Shown here one piece after another: positions 1-5,689 of a DNA stretch of 6,142 nt. Position 1 is the stretch's first letter; the number at the start of each line of letters is the position of its first letter. Source of the stretch: a bacterium. GTDB lineage: Bacteria > Hydrogenedentota > Hydrogenedentia > Hydrogenedentiales > SLHB01. The position numbers were made by a program, and so were the translations under genes. A model generated the notes under the pieces. The model saw only the letters and a program-made list of their open reading frames with translations. It searched no databases and had not been told where the DNA came from. Where the stretch lies: NCBI GenBank assembly GCA_024231375.1, contig JAAEQP010000820.1, positions 1-6,142 on the forward strand, read 5' to 3'.

Positions 1-14
1 CTAGTCTGTTGAGG

Positions 15-1841
15 CTACAGGCTGTCCATGACCTCCTGGACCTTGCTTTTGTTCTGGGTGACCGCCTGCCGCTCCACGAGCGCATCCAGACGTTCTTCCC
101 ATCCCGGCGTGCGCGCAGCCACAATCTCGTTCTCGATCTTCTTCTTGGTCACTTCGGACAGCGAGATTTCGACGAACTCGTGGCGGGCTGGGGTGCTGCC
201 GCTCACCGGCTGGTACACGCCCACATGCTCACCGTCGACCGTGCGGTAGTAGGTGCTCCAACCACCGTTCATCAGACACTCGGCCCAGCGCGTGTCCTTC
301 GTGCCGAACCGGTCCACCACCGGAATCTTGGCGAAGAAGTACTCGCGAGACGCGGCGATGTTTAGTTCGTCGATGTACAGCGAGGTGTACGCTTCAAGCA
401 ATTCGGGCGACACCCAGTTGGCGCCGGTCACGCGCTGCTGCAACGCTTCCACCCTCGCCATTCGTGCCCGCCGCGAATACTGGGACGGCGTCAACGGATT
501 GCCTTCGCGCACCTGGATAACCAATTCGTTGATGTTCGACTGCAACGTTTCCTTGGTCAGGAGCCGACGCGCGTTGGCATTTTCGAGGTTGCCCACCAGA
601 CGCTGCAAGCGCAGCACTTCGTCGCTCAGACCGGCTTCGCGGGCCTGCGTAATGGCGAGCTGATTCTGGCGTTCCTCGTACGCCGCCGTGGTCTCGGCCA
701 ACTCCTGCTCCGTCTCTTCTAGGGTCGTTTCGGCGTCGGCGAGTTTGGTTTCGGTGTCGGAGATCTGCTTGTCGAGGGCTTCCTTCTGCGAGGTCAGTCC
801 CTCAAGCTCCTCCTTCATGTTGTTCAACTCGGCGAGCATTTCTTCGGCCGTCTGGCCTCCGGTGTCCGCCTTGTACTTGGCAAGATCTTCCTTGAGTTTC
901 TGAAGCTGTTTGTTGAGTCCGGAGATCTGGCCGTTCAACCCATCGACGTCCTCCACATAGGGATTGGGCTGGCCGGGCATCTGGAAGTAGTTGTGTGCCA
1001 CCATGGGTCCAACGAACAAGCCGATCGCTATGCCGATGATGCACAGAATGGCCGCTACCAGTTTGCCCATAATCCCGCCGCCGCCGGACTTCTTGACCTT
1101 GCCCTTCTTGGCGGGCGGTTGCGGGGTCTCGGGCGCCGCGGCCATCTCGGGCATTGCCGCGCCTGTGTCCGGCGAGAAATCCGGAGCAGGCGTACCGTCG
1201 TCCGCGCCTATCGCGCCAGCGCCGGCATTGAACGCGTCCGCGTCGAATCCGGCCTCATCGCCAAACCCTTCGCCCGGCGCTTGTGCATCGGCGCCGAACA
1301 TGGGCGTTTCCATGGCTTGCGTGGGGGCCGACGTGTCGGCCGCGCCGCTGAAGTCGCTGGCGCCACCAAAGGCGCTGTCGAACATGGGGGTTTCCATGTC
1401 CGAATCCGGCCCGGGTGGTGCTACTTCAGGGGTCTCGGGCGTGAAATCGCTGTCTGCTCCGAGATCCTGGAATCCCGTACCGTCGCTCTCCGCCGGCGTT
1501 TCGAGCGGCGTATCAAGCCCGCCGTCCGACCCCGACGTATCGAACGCATCGGTCCCCTCAAAGCCAGGGGGAGCCGCTTTGACATTGCCCCCCGTGGGGA
1601 CAGGAGTTTCTATGGGGATGTCGCTGACCGGCGGTAGGCCGCCGTCCGATCCGGGAGCCGGCAGTCCTTCACCGCCGTCCGAATCCATACTGCCCAACGG
1701 AGGCAGATTGCTGTCCATACCCCCAGCGGACGACTCGAAATCACTGAGCGGGGGCAGGTTACCCAGCCCTCCCTCTTCCGAGGCGAAGCCGCCGTCTTCT
1801 TCTTCCGGTGTCTCGCCGTTGAGTGGCTTGTCATCGGCCAT
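15..1841 (-). CDS. Bitopic membrane protein with acidic ETP-repeat N-terminus and coiled-coil C-terminal half
   Basis: 608 aa; I do not recognise the family. The start is taken at the ATG at 1841 because a GGAGG SD lies 8 bases upstream. A longer reading from the GTG at 1856 would start inside or over that SD. Residues 1-245 are low-complexity, acidic and rich in Gly, Pro, Ser and Asp, with almost no Lys and no Arg. They carry seven ETP motifs (two within METPMF) and four Leu-Pro-x-x type repeats (NLPPLSD, NLPPLGS, GLPAPGS, GLPPVSD). A basic stretch (KKGKVKK, about 246-251) and glycines precede one hydrophobic helix at about 260-282. By the positive-inside rule this puts the N-terminus in the cytoplasm and the rest outside. 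Residues about 297-425 are heptad-like, Glu/Lys/Gln-rich coiled coil, followed by a globular region (about 430-608) with several Trp and Tyr and a charged C-terminal helix. The ETP sites could be phosphothreonine targets for FHA-type readers, but this is speculation. A scaffold or envelope role is possible; function unknown. Confidence 0.9.
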   Translation of the reverse strand: MADDKPLNGETPEEEDGGFASEEGGLGNLPPLSDFESSAGGMDSNLPPLGSMDSDGGEGLPAPGSDGGLPPVSDIPIETPVPTGGNVKAAPPGFEGTDAFDTSGSDGGLDTPLETPAESDGTGFQDLGADSDFTPETPEVAPPGPDSDMETPMFDSAFGGASDFSGAADTSAPTQAMETPMFGADAQAPGEGFGDEAGFDADAFNAGAGAIGADDGTPAPDFSPDTGAAMPEMAAAPETPQPPAKKGKVKKSGGGGIMGKLVAAILCIIGIAIGLFVGPMVAHNYFQMPGQPNPYVEDVDGLNGQISGLNKQLQKLKEDLAKYKADTGGQTAEEMLAELNNMKEELEGLTSQKEALDKQISDTETKLADAETTLEETEQELAETTAAYEERQNQLAITQAREAGLSDEVLRLQRLVGNLENANARRLLTKETLQSNINELVIQVREGNPLTPSQYSRRARMARVEALQQRVTGANWVSPELLEAYTSLYIDELNIAASREYFFAKIPVVDRFGTKDTRWAECLMNGGWSTYYRTVDGEHVGVYQPVSGSTPARHEFVEISLSEVTKKKIENEIVAARTPGWEERLDALVERQAVTQNKSKVQEVMDSL

Positions 1842-1849
1842 GGAAGCTA

Positions 1850-1854
1850 CCTCC
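1850..1854 (-). promoter_or_regulatory. SD that fixes the start of the membrane protein
   Basis: GGAGG on the minus strand, 8 bases before the ATG at 1841. It overlaps the codons that follow the alternative GTG start at 1856. A ribosome bound here would therefore initiate at the ATG, giving an N-terminus of MADDKPL. Confidence 0.75.
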
Positions 1855-1879
1855 ACTCTGGAATGCTGTCAACGTCCAA

Positions 1880-1898
1880 AGGCACAGTGCCTCAGGCA
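1880..1898. promoter_or_regulatory. Overlapping palindromes, candidate operator at the transcription start
   Basis: AGGCAC-A-GTGCCT (1880-1892) is a perfect inverted repeat. It overlaps a second one, TGCCT-C-AGGCA (1888-1898), so three AGGCA half-sites alternate in orientation. The block covers the predicted +1 region of the promoter at 1902-1930 and abuts its -10. This is a typical repressor position. The alternative is a small hairpin at the 5' end of the transcript. No regulator is identified. Confidence 0.4.
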
Positions 1899-1901
1899 AT
1901 T

Positions 1902-1930
1902 ATACTAGCACGCGCCCTAATGCTTGTCAA
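1902..1930 (-). promoter_or_regulatory. Sigma70-type promoter of the membrane-protein gene
   Basis: On the minus strand a perfect -35 hexamer TTGACA (1930-1925) is followed after exactly 17 bases by TAGTAT (1907-1902, 4 of 6 matches to TATAAT). TGC just upstream of it (1910-1908) fits the extended -10 motif. A perfect TATAAT also overlaps at 1904-1899, but its spacing of 20 is too long, so it probably just adds AT-rich melting sequence. The predicted transcription start is near 1895, which leaves a leader of about 55 bases before the ATG at 1841. Seen in sequence only; promoter strength is inferred. Confidence 0.65.
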
Positions 1931-2020
1931 GAAAACCCCTTGGCGAATCCGCTTCGCCCTTGAGCGCGATCTTTGGCTAAGTTGCGGTTGCCGTTTGCCA
2001 GAACGCAGCCGCCCTGTCTA

Positions 2021-2047
2021 TCGTATTCGCTCCGTCTCCGGATACGA
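2021..2047. repeat. 9-bp inverted repeat between the mutarotase and membrane-protein genes
   Basis: TCGTATTCG (2021-2029) and CGGATACGA (2039-2047) can pair over 9 positions around a 9-base loop. One pair is G.U in a plus-strand RNA and C.A in a minus-strand RNA. It lies about 50 bases past the mutarotase stop, but no T-tract follows on the minus strand, so it is a poor intrinsic terminator. It may be a protein-binding site or chance. Confidence 0.25.
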
Positions 2048-2093
2048 ATTCTGTCAATTGTATTAACTCCTCACCCGCGCAGCCCGGATCGCC

Positions 2094-2510
2094 TTACGGC
2101 ATCACCACGCCGATGGTAAGAAGCAGGTTCGCGTATATGCGCTGTTCGCCCGTCACAATCGTCAAGCAGGTGTCAAAATCCGATGCTTCTTCGTAGAACT
2201 CGAACCGCCCGTAAGGCGTGAGATCGAGATCGGGAAGAAGTGCTCGAAACTCCTCGAATATGGGTGGTTCCGGACCCGTGTCCGGGGTCATCACGCCCGC
2301 GGCTTCCACGGGAATGGCGGTGAGCAATACGTCCAACACTTCCGTCACCGTTGGTTTGCCCGGCGTCAGGTTCAGGTACACGATCTCCGCGTTCTCGCCG
2401 AGTTTCGTGCTGGCCGGGTAGTTCCCGTCGGTGATCAGTACCCGGGACCCATGTCCCGCGGCCGCCAGAGCGTCAAGAATTTCCGGATGCAGCAATCTCT
2501 GTTTGAGCAT
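2094..2510 (-). CDS. fucU: RbsD/FucU-family sugar mutarotase (L-fucose mutarotase-like)
   Basis: 138 aa, the family's normal length (about 139-140 aa). The start is the ATG at 2510, with an AGGGGG SD just upstream. An earlier in-frame ATG at 2549 would add 13 residues that do not resemble the family. Family members are cytoplasmic and interconvert ring forms or anomers of monosaccharides such as fucose and ribose, feeding isomerases and kinases. Visible signatures are the N-terminal GHG with His20, the likely catalytic residue (same position as His20 of E. coli RbsD); TDGNYPA with Asp28; and the C-terminal pieces RFEFYE (102-107) and TGEQRIYAN (120-128, Tyr126 and Asn128). The C-terminal part resembles E. 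coli FucU (RFAFYE, TGERAKYGN) more than RbsD, so fucU is preferred, but the true sugar is unknown. No fucose or ribose transporter, isomerase or kinase gene is in the window, so it appears isolated. Confidence 0.9.
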   Translation of the reverse strand: MLKQRLLHPEILDALAAAGHGSRVLITDGNYPASTKLGENAEIVYLNLTPGKPTVTEVLDVLLTAIPVEAAGVMTPDTGPEPPIFEEFRALLPDLDLTPYGRFEFYEEASDFDTCLTIVTGEQRIYANLLLTIGVVMP

Positions 2511-2557
2511 AGCGCCCCCTGAACATGCGTTGAAGTGTCCAAAGCCCACCCGTCTTC

Positions 2558-2587
2558 ATTGTAGACGCAACCCATGAGCTGCCGCAA
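2558..2587 (-). promoter_or_regulatory. Possible promoter of the mutarotase gene
   Basis: On the minus strand TACAAT (2563-2558, 5 of 6 to TATAAT) lies 18 bases after TTGCGG (2587-2582, 3 of 6 to TTGACA). The start would be near 2551, giving a leader of about 40 bases. The -35 is one arm of a small hairpin, CCGCAA/TTGCGG (2582-2587 and 2594-2599). The -35 match is weak, so the call is tentative. Confidence 0.35.
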
Positions 2588-2621
2588 GTTGTTTTGCGGG
2601 TTGATTTGATGGGAATGCAAA

Positions 2622-2657
2622 CCGGGGACAAACCTCCTCACAGAAGGCTGTCCCCGG
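2622..2657 (-). repeat. REP-like hairpin, possible terminator of the sigma/PheS-like gene
   Basis: CCGGGGACA (2622-2630) and TGTCCCCGG (2649-2657) form a perfect 9-bp inverted repeat around an 18-base loop, with a further CCT/AGG pairing inside. It lies 24 bases past the stop of the sigma/PheS-like gene and could end its transcript. Only a TTTGCATT stretch follows on the minus strand, so an intrinsic terminator would be weak. From memory, inverted repeats of the GGGGACA/TGTCCCC type are dispersed in many bacterial genomes as REP elements mobilised by REP-associated tyrosine transposases (RAYT). No such transposase is in this window. Confidence 0.5.
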
Positions 2658-2681
2658 CATGGGCTCGCTGTTGCCCTCGGT

Positions 2682-3911
2682 CTACGCCCCGGGCATGTAG
2701 GGAGGTCGGCGGAAGTCGTGGATGTCGTTGACCCCGTGCTTCAGCATGGCCAACCGTTCCAGGCCGATTCCGAAGGAGTACCCGCGCGTTTCGCCGGGAT
2801 TGTGGCCGCAGATGCGCAACGTCTCTTCCGCCATGATGCCGCACCCGAAGACGGCGACGCGTTGCCCGTCATGCTCTACGATACCGTTCACCTCGTTCTC
2901 GAATCCGGGGTACTTGGCGGGTTTCCACGCAATACCGCACCCAGGCAGTGCCGCCGAGATCGCGCGCGACACGGCTTCCTTCATGGAATCGACGGAGACT
3001 TCCGCATCGATGCAGAGCCCTTCAAGTTGGTGGAACACTTTGGAGTGCGAGGCGTCCTCCGGGTCCGTTCGGAAGACCCGGCCCGCAGTGAGCAGCCGTA
3101 CTGGCGGCGTCCGTTCCGACGCCAGTTTCAGGGCGGCTGCCGTCGTATCGCCACGCAGGATCTTCCCATCCGCCGTCCGGTAGGATCGGTCCCACACCTC
3201 TCTGCGCACGAACCGGTCGTCCAAGGCCTCCTCGCCTTCCACGTACTCGAATTCGGGCAGTGCCGCGCGCACGGCGTCCAAGATTTCCCGAACGGGATGT
3301 CCCTCGACCCGCAGGTAGTCCGGCCGTCCCATCAGTTCATCAACTACCTTCTGAGAGAAGCGCTTGTTCGGCGCATTGGTCTTCAACGTATCTTCAACCA
3401 TGTCGATCATCCTTTGCTTGAGCTTCTTGCGTGCGTCGTGCAACCGTTTCTGGACCGTTGTCACCGGCACCTCAAGAAAATCCGCGATTTCGCCCTGGGA
3501 GTATCCGTTGATGTAGAAGAGCGTCGTCGCTTCGCGCTGGCGCTCGGGCAACCCGCGCACCGAGTCCAGCACCCGGTCCTCCAACTCGCTTCGCTCTGCG
3601 CGCGGTTCCGGCACGTGATGCGCCTCCTCCAACGGGGCCGTGGCGATCCGCTTCCCGCGCGTGGCCCGATCGCAATGCTTGAACACGATGCGCCGAAACC
3701 ATCCCGGGAACGCGGCAGGCTCGCGCAGGTCGTCCAGCTTTCGATACGCGTCGATGAACGCCTCCTGCGCCACGTCCTCCGCCAGATGAAAATCGCCCAG
3801 CACCGAGTACGCATACCCGTGCGCCATGTCCTGAAACCGACGGACCAATTGCCCGAACGATTCCAGGTCGCCGCGCCGCGACTGCTCCACCAACCAACTC
3901 AACTCCGCCAT
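2682..3911 (-). CDS. ECF sigma factor fused to a phenylalanyl-tRNA synthetase alpha-like catalytic domain
   Basis: 409 aa in one open frame. Residues about 17-85 are sigma70 region 2 (EDVAQEAFIDAYRKLDDL, FPGWFRRI). Residues about 110-166 are region 4, with the helix-turn-helix YSQGEIADFLEVPVTTVQ (137-154) and a basic helix. After a linker (about 167-200), residues about 203-409 match the core of bacterial PheS: motif 1-like HPVREILDAV; GRVFRTDPEDASHSKVFHQLEG (277-298, motif 2 Arg281 plus Gln295 and Glu297); FGCGIM (355-360); and motif 3 GIGLERLAMLKHGVNDI (381-397, Arg386). The PheS N-terminal coiled-coil tRNA-binding arm is absent, the segment between motif 1 and LRGDTT is shortened, and Phe-pocket residues differ. 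Aminoacylation of tRNA-Phe is therefore unlikely. I infer ligand-controlled transcription initiation. Translation from the ATG at 3911 has an AAGGA SD 11 bases upstream, which is rather long. No anti-sigma gene adjoins it. Both domain assignments are strong; the function of the fusion is inference. Confidence 0.92.
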   Translation of the reverse strand: MAELSWLVEQSRRGDLESFGQLVRRFQDMAHGYAYSVLGDFHLAEDVAQEAFIDAYRKLDDLREPAAFPGWFRRIVFKHCDRATRGKRIATAPLEEAHHVPEPRAERSELEDRVLDSVRGLPERQREATTLFYINGYSQGEIADFLEVPVTTVQKRLHDARKKLKQRMIDMVEDTLKTNAPNKRFSQKVVDELMGRPDYLRVEGHPVREILDAVRAALPEFEYVEGEEALDDRFVRREVWDRSYRTADGKILRGDTTAAALKLASERTPPVRLLTAGRVFRTDPEDASHSKVFHQLEGLCIDAEVSVDSMKEAVSRAISAALPGCGIAWKPAKYPGFENEVNGIVEHDGQRVAVFGCGIMAEETLRICGHNPGETRGYSFGIGLERLAMLKHGVNDIHDFRRPPYMPGA

Positions 3912-4002
3912 GTCGACATGCTTCCTTGTTGAGGTCCTCTGTCTATAGGACCCACTTTGGATAGGGGAATCATACCATTGAGTCGGGGGGATGGAGAGTG
4001 TC

Positions 4003-4181
4003 GCCCCCTGCGGGGGCTCCCGTGGGGGAGATGTTGGGGTCCACGGGCTTGCGCCCGTGGCTAACGCCTGTCGCCCGCTGCGCGGGCTAGGCGCGCGTCT
4101 TCACGCGCGGTCCCGCAGTGTGTACGCGAGGCGACGACCTGGAAGCCCCGCCTCCGCGGAGCCGGCCGTGCCGCAGGCACG
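4003..4181. repeat. Cluster of seven GC-rich inverted repeats in a gene-free interval
   Basis: The 350-base gap 3912-4261 holds no convincing gene. Within it are GCCCCC/GGGGGC (4003-4017), CTCCC/GGGAG (4017-4030), CCACGGGC/GCCCGTGG (4041-4060, 4-base loop), GCCCGC/GCGGGC (4073-4087), CGCGCGT/ACGCGCG (4092-4109), the palindrome CTCCGCGGAG (4152-4161) and CGTGCC/GGCACG (4167-4181). Loops are mostly 3-4 bases, with TGC used twice and its complement GCA once. The cluster lies downstream of the sialidase-like gene and upstream of the sigma fusion, so it could stop transcription or protect the 3' end of the sialidase message. The unit CCCGTGGCTAACGCC next to hairpin arms resembles dispersed intergenic palindromes that I recall from planctomycete-type genomes. 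Copy number elsewhere cannot be judged here. Confidence 0.6.
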
Positions 4182-4261
4182 CCCCCACAGCGTGCTCACC
4201 CGTTCCATGGAGTTGCCAAAGCGGAGGCTCATCGCTGGCGATTCCTCCTGCATGGGCGCCT

Positions 4262-5407
4262 CTACTTTCCGGCCTCCGCGAGGAAGTCTTCAACCTTCAC
4301 CTGCACGGCCAACGGCGGCGCGGGTTTGCCTTTTGGATACCAGGTGTAACGCGTGAAGATCCAGAGCACGCCCGGCTCCCGCTCGTGGAGATACGGATAC
4401 GCCACCTGCCCGCCGGGCTCACGGGCAATGACCACGGGTTTGGTCCAGGTCTTGCCGTCATCCTCCGAGAAGGCGAGGGAAAGCTCTTCGCGGAACCAGG
4501 CGGCGGGGACCTCGAAGGCTTGGCCGCCTGACTTGCCTTTCGACGGTTCGGCCGCGCCTTCGGCCTTGACTTGATTCCACACGAAGGCCAAGCGACCGTC
4601 CTTGAGGCGCAGAAGCCAGCCCGGCGCACTGCTGGCATTGATGCCACTGGGCTCGATAACACGCCAATGGCGGCCCTTGTCGTCGGAGTACGCGCGCCAG
4701 AACTGGTCGAGGCCGGTGCGAATGAGCATCATGAGGCGGCCGTCGCCGAGCTCCGCCACGGTGGGCTCGACGGCGCCGTCGTGGTGGCCGCGGCCGCCTA
4801 GATCGATAAGGTTGCTCTGTTTCCATGTCTTGCCGTCGTCTTCAGAGACAAACGAGCAGGACACCCAGCGCCCCAACTCGGGCACCAGATGTTCCACCGT
4901 CAAGACGACTTCACCGGTGCTCGCCTGGATGAAGCCCATGAAGTCGGCGTTGTAGCCATCGAGTAGGCGTTGCTTGTCCACCCAGGTCTTGCCGTTGTCC
5001 AGGCTGCGGATGGAGAACATCTCAAGCTGGCAGTCCGGGTTAGGCGCTTTCTTCTCGTCGTTCCAACTGAAGTTGATCGCGGCAAGATCGAGAAACACAA
5101 CGACGATGGCCCCGTCGCGGGTGCGCATGAACTGCCCCACGTGACCAACGTGATTGAGGTCCATTCCCGGATCGATGATGTCGCTCGCCGGCGACCAGGT
5201 TTTTCCACCGTCGGTGCTCGTGGTTAGGACGTTCTTGTCGATCGCCATCAACGCGCCGTCGTCCAGTTGGACAAAGGGGCCGTTCTTCGCGCAATCGAGG
5301 GGGATGCACAGCGGATGCACCCACCGTTGCTGCGTTTCTGTTTCGCCGTTCGCCGCGCCCACAAGCGCCAGAAGCATCACGCTGCCGGTGACCAGAGCGT
5401 TTCCCAT
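4262..5407 (-). CDS. Secreted BNR/Asp-box protein, exo-alpha-sialidase superfamily
   Basis: 381 aa. The ATG at 5407 has a GGGGG-rich SD about 6 bases upstream. The N-terminus is hydrophobic (about residues 4-18) and ends near AANG/ETE, which suggests a Sec signal peptide, although the n-region has no Lys or Arg. Five Asp boxes (S/T-x-D-x-G-x-T/H-W) lie at 64-71, 135-142, 188-195, 241-248 and 314-321. They are spaced as in a six-bladed beta-propeller of the BNR_2/sialidase type. EPTVAELGDGRLMMLIRTG (214-232) is the common family segment with an acidic residue and a conserved Arg. YPYLHER (337-343) may supply an active-site Tyr. The fold is secure; the substrate is not. Many such proteins in polysaccharide-degrading bacteria are annotated as sialidases without proof, and the full catalytic Arg triad cannot be assigned by eye. 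It probably acts outside the cytoplasm on glycans. The gap to the upstream gene is 282 bases and I see no good promoter in it. Confidence 0.88.
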   Translation of the reverse strand: MGNALVTGSVMLLALVGAANGETETQQRWVHPLCIPLDCAKNGPFVQLDDGALMAIDKNVLTTSTDGGKTWSPASDIIDPGMDLNHVGHVGQFMRTRDGAIVVVFLDLAAINFSWNDEKKAPNPDCQLEMFSIRSLDNGKTWVDKQRLLDGYNADFMGFIQASTGEVVLTVEHLVPELGRWVSCSFVSEDDGKTWKQSNLIDLGGRGHHDGAVEPTVAELGDGRLMMLIRTGLDQFWRAYSDDKGRHWRVIEPSGINASSAPGWLLRLKDGRLAFVWNQVKAEGAAEPSKGKSGGQAFEVPAAWFREELSLAFSEDDGKTWTKPVVIAREPGGQVAYPYLHEREPGVLWIFTRYTWYPKGKPAPPLAVQVKVEDFLAEAGK

Positions 5408-5689
5408 ATGATTCCCCCTTGATCGAAGCCGCCCACGGCCTCAGTTGATGTCAACGGACACGCCCTCGATGAGCCGCCTCGTTTGGTTTTTGGCGCCGGA
5501 TGTCGCCATGACTGCCTGCTCCGTCTTCTCGCCAGCACCTATCGTATCCCTGCCGTCGTGCGGATTCAAAGGAACTCAGGTGGGCCCTGGAGTTATGGAA
5601 GGATGAGTTGCTGCGCCTCCACCGCGTGATCGCTCCGCCGATCGAGTTGCCATGGTAAGCGTACCGGCACCGCGATTCGCCACGCCGAT

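Noticed and set aside
1842..1856. GTG at 1856 as start of the membrane protein
   Set aside because: The GGAGG that would serve as SD for the ATG at 1841 lies directly after this GTG. No SD is visible upstream of the GTG.
991..1908. Plus-strand open frame of 305 codons opposite the membrane-protein gene
   Set aside because: Its Pro/Ser/Gly repeats are the complement of the low-complexity minus-strand repeats. It runs across the minus-strand start and promoter.
2511..2549. Upstream ATG at 2549 for the mutarotase
   Set aside because: It adds 13 residues not found in the family, lacks a good SD and lies at the 5' edge of the putative leader. The ATG at 2510 has an SD and gives the normal length.
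2718..3932. Plus-strand open frame of 404 codons opposite the sigma/PheS-like gene
   Set aside because: It mirrors a GC-rich real gene. Its translation is rich in Arg, His, Pro and Gln with no recognisable domain, while the minus strand encodes clear sigma and PheS motifs.
3912..4002. T-box or other amino-acid riboswitch before the sigma/PheS-like gene
   Set aside because: The aaRS-like domain made this worth checking, but I see no T-box sequence, specifier stem or terminator/antiterminator pair in the short leader.
4003..4181. CRISPR array or tRNA cluster
   Set aside because: The palindromes are all different, there are no equal-length spacers or identical repeats, and no cloverleaf with a T-loop or anticodon stem is evident.
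5425..5454. TTGACA (5454-5449, minus strand) as a promoter for the sialidase-like gene
   Set aside because: No acceptable -10 hexamer occurs 16-19 bases downstream; the sequence there is GC-rich.
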